From the NCBI GenBank assembly GCA_043721915.1, contig JAYSPV010000104.1:1-64000 (forward strand): a stretch of DNA of 64,000 bases, written 5' to 3'. The notes beneath the pieces were generated by a model, which worked only from the letters and a program-made list of their open reading frames with translations, did not search any database and was not told the origin of the DNA. A program made the position numbers and the translations under genes. Source of the DNA: UBA668 sp043721915 (lineage in GTDB: Bacteria; Actinomycetota; Acidimicrobiia; Acidimicrobiales; Ilumatobacteraceae). Shown piece after piece: positions 1-8,073 of the stretch (position 1 is its first letter; each line of letters starts with the position of its first letter).

Positions 1-960
1 CTCGAGACGCAAGGTCATCGCGTGGAGCTGGCCGAGAACGGACGCGTGGCGCTGGAGATGCTGCGTGCGAAGCCATTCGACCTGATGCTGCTCGACATCG
101 AGATGCCGGAGATGGACGGCTTCCAGGTGCTGGAGGAGATGAAGGCGGACGCGCAGCTGTGCGACGTGCCGGTCATCGTCACCTCGGCGGTGGAGGGCCT
201 GGAGAGCGTGGTGCGTTGCATCGAGCTGGGTGCCGAGGACTACTTGGGCAAGCCGGTCAACCCGGTGCTGCTCAAGGCCCGTATCGGCTCGGGGTTGGCC
301 AAGAAGCAGCTCCGCGATCAGCAGAAGGCGATGGTTCGCCGCTTCGCGACATCCGAAGTCGCCGACGACATGCAGCAGTCCGGATTCGCGCTCGGCGGGC
401 GGCACGTCCGTGCGACTGTGATGTTCTCGGACATCCGTGGGTTCACCTCACTGGTCGAGTCACAGACGCCCGACGAGACGATCGCGCTGCTCAACGACTA
501 CTACGCCCTGATGTTCGACGCGATCAGCGGGCACGGTGGCGTGGTCAACCAAATGGTCGGCGACGGGTTGATGGCCGTGTTCGGCGCGCCGCTGGCCTTG
601 CCCGACTCCAGCGCGGCGGCCGTGCGCGCGGCGTTGGAGATGATCGAGATGGTCGACCTGCTCAGCGTCGACCGCGTCGCGCAGGGGCGCTCCGCGTTGC
701 GCATCGGTGTCGGCATCGCAACCGGCGAGATGGTGGCCGGCTACACGGGTACCCAACACCGTGCGACGTACACCTGCATCGGCGACACCGTGAACCTTGC
801 GGCGCGACTGGAAGCTCACACCAAGGTCGCGCAACGATGGGTGCTGATCGACGGCGCCGCGCGCGACGAGCTGGGTGACGAGTTCGAGCTCACGGACCTG
901 GGTGAGGAACTGCTGAAGGGCAAGTCGGAATCCACCCGAGTGTTCGCCGTCGGCGGCTGA
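1..960 (+). CDS. Response regulator receiver fused to class III nucleotide cyclase (5' end cut off)
   Basis: The reading frame is open from base 1, so the true start lies upstream. The first ~100 residues are a response-regulator receiver: the phospho-acceptor Asp is in LMLLDIEMPEMDGF and the conserved Lys is in LGKPVNP. A class III adenylate/guanylate cyclase domain follows, with metal-binding Asp residues in FSDIRGFT and VGDGLMAVFG and the nucleotide/transition-state segment GDTVNLAARLE. It should make a cyclic nucleotide when phosphorylated by a kinase encoded outside the window. Residues alone do not settle cAMP versus cGMP, though cAMP is commonest in this family. About 20-25 N-terminal residues are missing. 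Confidence 0.9.
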   Translation, partial: LETQGHRVELAENGRVALEMLRAKPFDLMLLDIEMPEMDGFQVLEEMKADAQLCDVPVIVTSAVEGLESVVRCIELGAEDYLGKPVNPVLLKARIGSGLAKKQLRDQQKAMVRRFATSEVADDMQQSGFALGGRHVRATVMFSDIRGFTSLVESQTPDETIALLNDYYALMFDAISGHGGVVNQMVGDGLMAVFGAPLALPDSSAAAVRAALEMIEMVDLLSVDRVAQGRSALRIGVGIATGEMVAGYTGTQHRATYTCIGDTVNLAARLEAHTKVAQRWVLIDGAARDELGDEFELTDLGEELLKGKSESTRVFAVGG

Positions 961-1009
961 TCCGACGGCAGTGTCGGGGAAGACGGCTCCGGTACGGCAC
1001 AATTGGCGA

Positions 1010-2452
1010 ATGACTGCAACCGTGCTGCTCTCGCGCACCCCTCCCAAGAACGCCGACGCCGTCGGTGTGCCCGTCGCCGCCACCGGCACCGTTCCGCGCT
1101 CGCTCGGTCTCAACCGCGCGGCGCTCACCGCGGTCGGGTTCGAGGGCAAGCTCGGCCAAACCCTCGTCGTGCCGTCGGGTTCCGGTCCGGCGCACATCGC
1201 CGTTGGCATCGGCGAGCCTGGCTCGCTCACCGTGCAGGGCTTGCGCACCGCCGCTGCCGCTCTGGTTCGCGCCGCCGGCAAGCGCGCCGTCGTGGCCACC
1301 AACCTTGCCGATCTCGATGGCGTGGATGCGGCCAAGGCCGCGCAGGCGGTGGTGGAGGGCGCGCTGCTGGCCGCCTACAAGTTCGCCGGCATCAAGAAGG
1401 AACCCAACACCAGCGCCCTCACCCAACTGGTGTTGGTGGTCGGCGAGGCCCGTTCGAAGGGCGCTACTGCCGGCAGCGAGCGCGGCGAGGCCACCGCTGC
1501 TGCAGCGTGCATGGCCCGCGACTTGGCCAACCTGCCGCCTGCCTACATGACCGCTCGTCACATGGCCGAGAAGGCCGTCGAGGTCGCGAGCGCCACGGGG
1601 CTGACAGTGGAGGTCTTCAACCGCGACCAGCTGGCGGCGATGGGCTGTGGCGGCATGCTCGGCGTCAACGCGGGCAGCACCGAGCCGCCGCGCATGGTGC
1701 GTCTCACCTACTCGCCGCGCAACGCCACCGGCCACCTCGCCCTCGTCGGCAAGGGCGTGATGTTCGATTCGGGCGGCCTCAGCCTGAAGCCCAGCGATGG
1801 CATGATCACGATGAAGATGGACATGAGCGGCGCCGCCGCCGTCCTCTCGGCGATGAGCACGCTGAAGGCGCTGAAGTGCAAGGCGAAGGTCACCGGCTAC
1901 CTGATGTGCACCGACAACATGTCGGGTGGCAACGCGTTCAAGCTCGGCGACGTGCTCACCTTCCGCAACGGCAAGACTTCCGAGATCCACAACACCGACG
2001 CCGAAGGCCGTCTCGTGCTGGCCGACGGCCTCTCGTTGGCCGTGGAGGATGGGCCCGACGCGATCGTCGACATCGCCACGCTCACCGGCGCGTGCATGGT
2101 TGCGCTCGGCACGAAGATCGCCGGCGTGATCGGCAACAACCAGCCGTTCATCGACAAGGTGCGTACCGCTTCAGCGGCCACCGACGAGCAGATCTGGCAG
2201 CTGCCGCTGGAGAAGGCGTACCGCAAGCAGCTCGACAGCCACGTTGCCGACATGCGCAACATCGGGGGCCCGCCCGGCGGTGCGATCACCGCCGCGCTGT
2301 TCCTCAACGAGTTCGTGGCCGACGTGCCGTGGGCGCACCTCGACATCGCCGGCCCGATGTCGGTCGATGGCGACGACGGTTGGCTGAGCAAGGGCGCCAC
2401 GGGCTTCGGCACCCGCCTGCTCATCGAGCTGGCCACCACCTTCACCAAGTAG
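1010..2452 (+). CDS. pepA: Leucyl aminopeptidase, M17 family
   Basis: 480-residue cytosolic metallo-aminopeptidase that removes N-terminal amino acids from peptides. The M17 signature NTDAEGRL lies near residues 327-334 and the metal/Lys segment KGVMFDSGGLSLKP near 247-260. Length matches the family. A GTG 39 bases upstream is also in frame, but the ATG is preferred because a CACAAT box, resembling a -10 element, ends six bases before it and the protein then begins normally (MTATVLLS). It stands alone, with a GC-rich hairpin just after the stop codon. Confidence 0.95.
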   Translation: MTATVLLSRTPPKNADAVGVPVAATGTVPRSLGLNRAALTAVGFEGKLGQTLVVPSGSGPAHIAVGIGEPGSLTVQGLRTAAAALVRAAGKRAVVATNLADLDGVDAAKAAQAVVEGALLAAYKFAGIKKEPNTSALTQLVLVVGEARSKGATAGSERGEATAAAACMARDLANLPPAYMTARHMAEKAVEVASATGLTVEVFNRDQLAAMGCGGMLGVNAGSTEPPRMVRLTYSPRNATGHLALVGKGVMFDSGGLSLKPSDGMITMKMDMSGAAAVLSAMSTLKALKCKAKVTGYLMCTDNMSGGNAFKLGDVLTFRNGKTSEIHNTDAEGRLVLADGLSLAVEDGPDAIVDIATLTGACMVALGTKIAGVIGNNQPFIDKVRTASAATDEQIWQLPLEKAYRKQLDSHVADMRNIGGPPGGAITAALFLNEFVADVPWAHLDIAGPMSVDGDDGWLSKGATGFGTRLLIELATTFTK

Positions 2453-2460
2453 CGCGCATG

Positions 2461-2488
2461 GCCTGGCGGTCTCGTGTGGCCGCCAGGC
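2461..2488. terminator. Hairpin between convergent pepA and vapC
   Basis: GCCTGGCGG and CCGCCAGGC form a perfect 9-bp stem around a 10-base loop, directly after the pepA stop and just before the 3' end of the opposing toxin gene. No T-run follows, so it may act on either strand as a weak or U-less terminator. Confidence 0.55.
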
Positions 2489-2504
2489 TGTTCGTGCTGG
2501 CTGC

Positions 2505-2912
2505 TCAGATGTCGATGGCTGACAGGCGTCGCCGCGTGCCGCGGGCGAGAGCCATCAGGTCGTCACGGTCTGCCGTGACGACAACACCTGCTCGCCGGAG
2601 CGCCACCTCGACCACGGTCGCGTCCACTGCACCGGCGGCGTGCGTGGTTGCGCCGAGGATCGCCCCTGCACAACGCGCGGCCTCACCGTCAAGTAGCTCG
2701 ATCTCGCACCCGGCGAGCAGCCTGCTCAATGACACCTGTCGGTCGCCACGCCACGCCTCCACCACGCAGCCGGCTGGCACGATCGGGAGCGCCCCGCGTG
2801 CGAGCGCCCGGTCGTGCAATGCCCACATCCGTCGGTCGTTGCGCTCGGCGGCAATCAATGCGCCGGTGTCGTAGACGACTCCGAGGGGCGCGTCCTTGCC
2901 GGCGGTGCTCAT
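2505..2912 (-). CDS. vapC: PIN-domain ribonuclease toxin, VapC type
   Basis: 135 residues. Acidic residues expected for a PIN active site are present: Asp15 in VVYDTGALIAAE, Glu23, Asp97 in AVDATVVE and Asp115/117/118 in TADRDDL. VapC toxins are Mg-dependent endoribonucleases that typically cut tRNA or rRNA when released from their antitoxin. The start codon overlaps the stop of the upstream antitoxin gene by four bases (ATGA), the usual coupling in vapBC operons. The target RNA cannot be told from sequence. Confidence 0.85.
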   Translation of the reverse strand: MSTAGKDAPLGVVYDTGALIAAERNDRRMWALHDRALARGALPIVPAGCVVEAWRGDRQVSLSRLLAGCEIELLDGEAARCAGAILGATTHAAGAVDATVVEVALRRAGVVVTADRDDLMALARGTRRRLSAIDI

Positions 2913-3157
2913 CGGGGCCGACCGACGCCTGCTCGGTCGAGTACCTCGTCGGCAACGGCCCGCTCATCTGCCGTCAGGTCGCCGTGCTCGCGTTCCCACG
3001 CCCGCACGGCTGCGATGCCGCGGCGAGTCGCCAACCACAGTGCTGTTGCCTCGGACACGATCGAGGACACGGTGCGGCCCTCTGCAGCGGCCTCGCCCTC
3101 GAGTGCATCGAACAACTCGGATGGCAGCGAGACCGATCGCTTGACGACAGACGACAT
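2909..3157 (-). CDS. vapB: Ribbon-helix-helix antitoxin, VapB type
   Basis: 82 residues. The N-terminus (VKRSVSLPSELFDALE) fits a ribbon-helix-helix DNA-binding fold, and the acidic C-terminal half would cover the VapC toxin. I chose the ATG at 3157 because a TACCAT box at 3164-3169 ends six bases upstream, as in other leaderless starts here, and because a palindrome covers that box. An upstream ATG at 3208 would overlap the preceding gene's stop by four bases and add 17 residues; it is less likely but possible. The pair probably represses its own promoter. Confidence 0.8.
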   Translation of the reverse strand: MSSVVKRSVSLPSELFDALEGEAAAEGRTVSSIVSEATALWLATRRGIAAVRAWEREHGDLTADERAVADEVLDRAGVGRPR

Positions 3158-3163
3158 TGCCTC

Positions 3164-3169
3164 ATGGTA
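3164..3169 (-). promoter_or_regulatory. -10 box of vapBC
   Basis: TACCAT on the minus strand ends six bases before the vapB ATG, implying a leaderless transcript. It lies inside or at the edge of the 22-bp palindrome. Confidence 0.5.
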
Positions 3170-3186
3170 TGACCGTGGTCGTACCA
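3165..3186. promoter_or_regulatory. Palindromic operator upstream of vapB
   Basis: TGGTATGACC and GGTCGTACCA are inverted copies (9 of 10 positions) separated by two bases. The palindrome overlaps the likely -10 box of vapB, where an autorepressing RHH antitoxin would bind. This role is inferred from position and symmetry. Confidence 0.6.
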
Positions 3187-3204
3187 GTGCAAGTCGGATC
3201 GAGT

Positions 3205-3789
3205 TCATGCGCGGCCGACCAGCGCGAGCGTGGTTGCCTCGATGGCGGCGGCGGGGGAGACGCCCACCGCGAGCAGTTGCCGCTCCACCAGCTCTGGGTC
3301 GTCGCCGGCGGCGATCATCGCTTCGGCCAGCGAGCGGCCGCGCTCGAGATCACTGAGCGTGCATTCGCGCACTCGCCACTGGCTGTGCAACGCCTGCAGT
3401 GACGCGGGCATGCGCGCCACGTGGCGCATTGCGACAGGCGGTACGCGGCGCCGCACCGCCAACGCGTCACCGGGGACCGCTTGGGACAGGCCGAACAGCA
3501 CACAGCGCTGCAACGCACGGCCGAACGAGTTGGAGGTTCCAGCGGAGTAAGCGAGGCCGAGCATGCTGGCCGTCTCGCCGAGGTCGAGCTCGTAGCCGAG
3601 TGGGTAACGGTCGAGGCCGGTGACCAGCCGGCGCAACGTCCAGGTCGCGGTCGGGCCGAGCACGTTCAGCCAGAACAGCTCCACGTAGCTCGATCGCACG
3701 TCGTAGCCGACAGTGTCAACGATTGGGTCGTGCCACGGCACGACCATCACGGTGGTTGCTTGTGGCGCGAACAACGGCAGGCTCGGCAT
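3205..3789 (-). CDS. Conserved-looking protein of unknown function
   Basis: About 194 residues if started at the ATG at 3789; the frame stays open to 4056, but that extension is low-complexity and unlikely to be translated. No signal peptide or clear membrane segment is evident. The N-terminal half is rich in hydrophobic and aromatic residues (VDTVGYDVRSSYVELFWLNVLGP) and the C-terminal half is helical. I do not recognise the family. It lies just upstream of vapBC on the same strand with a 47-base gap, so co-transcription is possible, but the toxin pair seems to have its own promoter. Confidence 0.6.
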   Translation of the reverse strand: MPSLPLFAPQATTVMVVPWHDPIVDTVGYDVRSSYVELFWLNVLGPTATWTLRRLVTGLDRYPLGYELDLGETASMLGLAYSAGTSNSFGRALQRCVLFGLSQAVPGDALAVRRRVPPVAMRHVARMPASLQALHSQWRVRECTLSDLERGRSLAEAMIAAGDDPELVERQLLAVGVSPAAAIEATTLALVGRA

Positions 3790-3946
3790 GACGAGGGACC
3801 CCCAGGGCGGGTGATGCGATAGCGGGGGGAAGTCGCTTACCTGTCCTGGGTACGGTGAGATGCCGTCACCGGCAAACAGCCGTCGTCCATGTTGAAACCG
3901 CCACCATCGGTTCGACGGCGAGCATTGCGTGCGACACACTGCGGTG

Positions 3947-4720
3947 ATGGAAGCGGAGACAGGCAGCGACGAGATCGCAGAGGCCGTCGCGTTGGTGAGT
4001 GCTGCGCGTCGGATCGTGGTGCTCAGCGGCGCAGGGCTCTCGACGGACTCTGGCATTCCCGACTTCCGAGGGCCGAACGGCCTGTGGACCCGCGATCCCG
4101 ACGCGGAGAGGGCCTCGCACTTGGAGTACTACCTCGCCGACACCGAGTTGAGGAAGAAGGCTTGGCGCAACCGGCTGCAGGCGCCGGTGTTCGCTGCCGT
4201 CCCGAACGCGGGGCATCGTGCGATCGCGATGCTCGAGCAGCGCGGCCACCTCTCCGCCGTGGTGACACAGAACATCGACGGCCTGCACCAGGCTGCCGGG
4301 CACGCCCCGGAGAAGGTGATCGAGGTGCACGGCACCGTCCACTGGTCGCGTTGTTGGGGCTGCAACGACCGCCGCCCGATGACGCAGATGCTCGACCGTG
4401 TGCGGGCTGGCGAGGAAGATCCTGCGTGCGAGCTGTGCGGTGGCGTGATCAAGAGCGACACGGTCCTGTTCGGCCAGAGCCTCGTCCCGGAGGTGATCGA
4501 TGCGGCGATGGTTGCTGCAGACCGTTGCGATCTGGTGCTCGCCGTCGGCTCCACGCTGTCGGTGTTCCCGGCAGCGAACGTGGTGCCGCGAGCGAAGTCC
4601 GCCGGAGCGAGGGTGATCATCGTCAACGGCGAGCCGACGAGGATGGACCGTTTCGCCGATGTGGTGTTGCTCGGGCAGCTCTCCGAACTGCTCCCAAGGC
4701 TGGTCGCCGACGCGAACTGA
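3947..4720 (+). CDS. cobB: NAD-dependent protein deacetylase, sirtuin family
   Basis: 257 residues. It has all sirtuin landmarks: the NAD-binding loop GAGLSTDSGIPDFRG from residue 28, QNIDGLHQAAG near 109, catalytic His128 in EVHGTVH, four zinc cysteines (136, 139, 161, 164), and a GS motif near the C-terminus. It removes acyl groups from lysine side chains using NAD+, releasing nicotinamide. The ATG is preferred to an in-frame GTG 18 bases upstream because a CACACT box ends six bases before it. The exact acyl preference is unknown. It appears to be a single-gene unit. Confidence 0.92.
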   Translation: MEAETGSDEIAEAVALVSAARRIVVLSGAGLSTDSGIPDFRGPNGLWTRDPDAERASHLEYYLADTELRKKAWRNRLQAPVFAAVPNAGHRAIAMLEQRGHLSAVVTQNIDGLHQAAGHAPEKVIEVHGTVHWSRCWGCNDRRPMTQMLDRVRAGEEDPACELCGGVIKSDTVLFGQSLVPEVIDAAMVAADRCDLVLAVGSTLSVFPAANVVPRAKSAGARVIIVNGEPTRMDRFADVVLLGQLSELLPRLVADAN

Positions 4721-4829
4721 CGCGTTGTTGCTCGGGCGGGCAGGCTCACAGACGAAAGTGCGCGTCACTTCGCCGCTGTTGCTCCTCGACGGGCCGCACA
4801 CGCCGAGTGATGAATCCCGACTGATCCGG

Positions 4830-4835
4830 TAGGCT
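4830..4835 (+). promoter_or_regulatory. -10 box of the moeB-like gene
   Basis: TAGGCT ends seven bases before the ATG; no Shine-Dalgarno sequence is visible, so the message is probably leaderless. Confidence 0.5.
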
Positions 4836-4842
4836 TTCGGTC

Positions 4843-6006
4843 ATGGCCACTTTCCGCGACCTCCTCTCCGCTGCCAAGGCGCAGATCACCGAAGTCGACA
4901 CCGCAACAGCCGCCGATCACATCGCCAAGGGCGCGCTGGTGCTCGATGTGCGCGAGCCCGACGAATACGACCAGGGTGCGCTGCCCAACGCCATCCACAT
5001 CCCTCGCGGTCACCTCGAAGCGCAGGTGGAGGGCAAGCTGCTCGACAAGCATGCTCAGGTGGTCGTGTATTGCGCCGGCGGGGTGCGCAGCGCGTTCGCC
5101 GCCAAGACGCTCGCCGAGCTGGGCTACAGCGACGTCCTGTCGGTGGCCGGTGGCTTCGGCAAGTGGAAGGACGAAGGCCGCGCCTGGAAGCTGCCTGTCA
5201 CGCTCACTGCCGAGCAGCGCAACCGCTATCAGCGGCACCTGCTGTTGCCCGAGGTGGGTGTCGCCGGCCAGGCCAAGCTGCTGGAGAGCAAGGTGCTGAT
5301 GCTCGGCGCCGGCGGCCTCGGCTCGCCGTCCGCGATGTACCTGGCCGCCGCCGGCGTAGGCACCATCGGCATCGTCGACATGGACGAAGTCGACGCGAGC
5401 AACCTGCAGCGCCAGATCCTGCACAACATGGACCGCATCGGCGACCGCAAGGTGGACAGCGCGAAGAAGACGCTCACGCTCCTCAACCCCGACGTCAACG
5501 TCGTCACCTACGACACGCGGCTCGACGCCACCAACATCATGGACATCATCGCCGGCTACGACGTGATCGTCGATGGTGCCGACAACTTCCCCAGCCGCTA
5601 CCTGCTCAATGACGCCAGCGTGAAGTTGGGCATCCCGGTGGTGCACGGCAGCATCTTCCGCTTCGAAGGCATGGTCAGCGTGTTCCACCCGCTGGAAGGC
5701 CCGACATATCGCGACATGGTGCCCGAGCCGCCGCCCGCCGAACTGGCCCCCAGCTGCGCCGAAGCCGGTGTGCTCGGTGTGCTGCCCGGCATCGTCGGCA
5801 GCATCCAGGCGCTGGAAGTCATCAAGCTGCTCCTCGGTCTCGGCGAGGGCCTCGTCGGCCGCATCCTGTCGATCGACACCACCGACATGAGCTTCCGTAC
5901 GTTCAACCTGCGCCCCGATCCGGCCAACGAGGTCACCTACGCGAACCGCGATCGCATCATCGTGCAGGAGCTGGAAGGCCTCTGCGCCCCGGGCCTCGCC
6001 CATTGA
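4843..6006 (+). CDS. moeB: Rhodanese-MoeB/ThiF fusion, sulfur-carrier adenylyltransferase
   Basis: 387 residues. Residues 1-115 are a rhodanese domain with persulfide Cys77 in YCAGGVRS. Residues ~122-387 are an E1-like adenylyltransferase with the ATP loop GAGGLGSP near 156 and a conserved Cys near 305 (PSCAEAGVLG). Such proteins activate the C-terminus of ubiquitin-like sulfur carriers and load sulfur for molybdopterin, thiamine or cysteine synthesis. The order is unusual: in MoeZ/MOCS3 the rhodanese follows the E1 domain, whereas here it comes first. The CxxC zinc pair seen before PEPPP in E. coli MoeB is absent (GPTYRDMVPEPPP), as I recall for mycobacterial MoeZ. The carrier protein is not encoded nearby. 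Confidence 0.88.
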   Translation: MATFRDLLSAAKAQITEVDTATAADHIAKGALVLDVREPDEYDQGALPNAIHIPRGHLEAQVEGKLLDKHAQVVVYCAGGVRSAFAAKTLAELGYSDVLSVAGGFGKWKDEGRAWKLPVTLTAEQRNRYQRHLLLPEVGVAGQAKLLESKVLMLGAGGLGSPSAMYLAAAGVGTIGIVDMDEVDASNLQRQILHNMDRIGDRKVDSAKKTLTLLNPDVNVVTYDTRLDATNIMDIIAGYDVIVDGADNFPSRYLLNDASVKLGIPVVHGSIFRFEGMVSVFHPLEGPTYRDMVPEPPPAELAPSCAEAGVLGVLPGIVGSIQALEVIKLLLGLGEGLVGRILSIDTTDMSFRTFNLRPDPANEVTYANRDRIIVQELEGLCAPGLAH

Positions 6007-6029
6007 CCATCGCCGCTGCTCCTCAGGGG

Positions 6030-6035
6030 TAACGT
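6030..6035 (+). promoter_or_regulatory. -10 box of the membrane protein/agmatinase unit
   Basis: TAACGT ends seven bases before the GTG at 6043, supporting that GTG over the ATG at 6061 as the start. Confidence 0.45.
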
Positions 6036-6042
6036 CGGGCTC

Positions 6043-7095
6043 GTGCATTCGCCCGCCACGATGAATCGAAGCGCAGTTTCGGCCAACCTCTGGGTGCACG
6101 GGCCCGTGCAGGACGCGCTGCTCGGCTGGTGCTTCGTGCCGGTCGCCGTGTTGATGCACTTCGCCGAGCCGCACCTGACGCTCGTCCAGACGCTGATGGC
6201 GGCCATCTTCGTCGTGTCGTTCGCCCATCAGCCGCTGACACTGGGACTTGTCTACGGCGATCCGCTGCAGCGGGCAGCACACCGCAGGCTGTACCTGTGG
6301 GCGCCGATCGTGGCCGTCGTCGCAATCACGGCGGGTCTGATGATCAACCTCACCCTGGTGGCCGCGGTTGCCATGATGTGGAACGCGGAACATACGTTGA
6401 TGCAGCGGTATGGCGTGATGCGCATCTACGGGCGCAAGGTCGGCGACGATCACGGTCGTTTCGAGAAGCCGATGTTGATCGTGTGGCTGCTCGCGGCGCT
6501 CACGTACATCGCCGGCCACATCGACCTGCAGGAGCTGGTGCTCAAGCTGGGCGTCGACGAGACCAACGCGCGTGGCATCCACCTGCTCGATTCGTTCCGC
6601 CCCCACGTCCGCGTCCTGTTCTGGCTGCTGGCCACGACGGGCGTGTGGCTGAGCCTGCGATGGTGGCATGCCGAGCGCTCGTTGGGCACAGCTGCCAGCC
6701 GGCCCAAACACCTCTATGTGGCCGGCACGTTGGGGCTGGTGGCGGTCGTGATGATCGACCCGATCGCCGGTGTCGGCGGCTACGTGGCCGCACACGCGAT
6801 CGAGTACTTCGCGGTGGTGCATCGCAGCCTGCGCACACGCACCGATGGCGCCCCGGTTGCCCGCCTCACCCGCACGGGTGCTCGGCGGGCCAGCGCCTAC
6901 TTGCTCTACTTCGCCGCCATTGCAGGGTTCGTGTGGCTCACCTTCGACGTGGCCGGCGGCAAGGTGTACGCGTTCGCCATCCTGCTGTTCGGTGCGTTGC
7001 ACATCCTGTACGACGGCTTCGTGTGGAAGCTGCGCCGCCCCAACGTTGCCGCGTCGCTCGGCATCCTGCCCTCGAAAACTCAGGCGGTCCGATGA
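6043..7095 (+). CDS. Polytopic membrane protein with conserved-looking histidines, unknown function
   Basis: 350 residues with about eight hydrophobic stretches. Several histidines sit at membrane edges in distinctive contexts: LMHFAEP, FAHQPLTLG, WNAEHTLMQRYG, AAHAIEYFAVVH, and ALHILYDGFVWK near the C-terminus. That pattern suggests a metal- or haem-binding integral membrane enzyme, perhaps remotely like Brp/Blh carotenoid-cleaving proteins, but I cannot assign a family. The GTG start is supported by a -10 box seven bases upstream. Its stop overlaps the start of the agmatinase-like gene by four bases, so the two are translated together and may act on related substrates. Confidence 0.8.
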   Translation: MHSPATMNRSAVSANLWVHGPVQDALLGWCFVPVAVLMHFAEPHLTLVQTLMAAIFVVSFAHQPLTLGLVYGDPLQRAAHRRLYLWAPIVAVVAITAGLMINLTLVAAVAMMWNAEHTLMQRYGVMRIYGRKVGDDHGRFEKPMLIVWLLAALTYIAGHIDLQELVLKLGVDETNARGIHLLDSFRPHVRVLFWLLATTGVWLSLRWWHAERSLGTAASRPKHLYVAGTLGLVAVVMIDPIAGVGGYVAAHAIEYFAVVHRSLRTRTDGAPVARLTRTGARRASAYLLYFAAIAGFVWLTFDVAGGKVYAFAILLFGALHILYDGFVWKLRRPNVAASLGILPSKTQAVR

Positions 7096-8063
7096 ACGAT
7101 CCACATGTGCGCTACGACAACGGCCGGGTCGGCCAGATCGATGGCCAGCAGGTTCCACGATTCGCCGGGCTCACCACCTTCGGCCGCCTTCCGCGGCGCG
7201 ACCAGGTGGAGTCGTTCGACATCGCCGTCGTCGGCGTGCCGTTCGACAGCGGCGTCTCGTACCGACCGGGCGCCCGTTTCGGCCCCTCGGCGATCCGCGA
7301 GGCCTCACGGCTGCTGCGGCCGTACAACCCTGCCCTCGACGTGTTGCCGTTCATGCAAGCACAGGTGGTCGATGCGGGCGACATCGCGTGCAACCCGTTC
7401 AACATCGAAGAGGCGCTGGCGCAGATCGAGGCCGGGCTTGTCGAGCTGATCGGCCCCGGCCGGCCTGTGGTGACCCTCGGCGGCGATCACACGATCGCGC
7501 TGCCGGCGCTGCGCGCGATGCACGCGGTGCACGGGCCGATGGCGCTGGTGCACTTCGACGCGCACCTAGACACTTGGGATACCTACTTCGGTGCGGCCAA
7601 CACCCATGGCACCCCGTTCCGGCGGGCGTCGGAGGAAGGCCTGATCGTGAAGGGCCACTCGGCCCACGTGGGCATCCGTGGGCCTGTGTACGCGAAGCAG
7701 GACTTCGTCGACGACGAAGAGCTGGGGTTCACGATCGTGCACTGTCGCGACATGGACCGCCTCGGCGTGGATGGTGTGCTGTCACAGATCCACGATCGCG
7801 TGGGCCAGATGCCGGTCTACGTCTCCATCGACATCGACGTGCTCGACCCCGCGCATGCGCCGGGCACCGGCACCCCCGAGGTGGGCGGGCTGAGCAGTCG
7901 CGAGCTGCTCGGAATGGTGCGCGGGATGGCTTCGCTGAGCATCGTCGGCGCCGACGTGGTCGAGGTCGCCCCGGCCTACGACCACGCGGAGATCACCAGC
8001 CTCGCCGCCTCGCAGCTGGCCTACGAGCTGATCTCCGTCATCGCCGACCGGATGGCGGGCTGA
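7092..8063 (+). CDS. speB: Agmatinase/ureohydrolase family enzyme
   Basis: 323 residues. The binuclear manganese motifs of the arginase fold are intact: GGDHT near residue 134, HFDAHLD near 155 and SIDIDVLDPAHAPGTGTPE near 245. Family members hydrolyse guanidino compounds, releasing urea; agmatinases give putrescine from agmatine. The substrate cannot be fixed from motifs, and guanidinobutyrase or a related activity is possible. ATGA coupling to the upstream histidine-rich membrane protein is unusual for speB and may mean a different substrate or a transport role for the partner. Confidence 0.88.
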   Translation: MNDPHVRYDNGRVGQIDGQQVPRFAGLTTFGRLPRRDQVESFDIAVVGVPFDSGVSYRPGARFGPSAIREASRLLRPYNPALDVLPFMQAQVVDAGDIACNPFNIEEALAQIEAGLVELIGPGRPVVTLGGDHTIALPALRAMHAVHGPMALVHFDAHLDTWDTYFGAANTHGTPFRRASEEGLIVKGHSAHVGIRGPVYAKQDFVDDEELGFTIVHCRDMDRLGVDGVLSQIHDRVGQMPVYVSIDIDVLDPAHAPGTGTPEVGGLSSRELLGMVRGMASLSIVGADVVEVAPAYDHAEITSLAASQLAYELISVIADRMAG

Positions 8064-8073
8064 CGTGCTGCGC

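Noticed and set aside
1003..2874. A 623-codon plus-strand frame across pepA and the toxin gene
   Set aside because: Out-of-frame shadow with very high Arg content, running through an opposing gene.
3158..3208. Longer vapB starting at 3208 with a four-base overlap to the preceding gene
   Set aside because: The extra 17 residues are not RHH-like, and the -10 box and operator upstream of 3157 favour the shorter form; kept as an alternative only.
4750..4775. CGAAAGTG/CACTTCG inverted pair downstream of the sirtuin gene
   Set aside because: The stem is short and bulged and does not resemble the two-copy palindrome family; too weak to call a terminator.
4765..7158. A 797-codon open frame on the minus strand
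   Set aside because: It is antisense to the moeB-like and membrane-protein genes, has the low-complexity His/Arg/Gly-rich composition of a GC-rich shadow frame, and matches no family.
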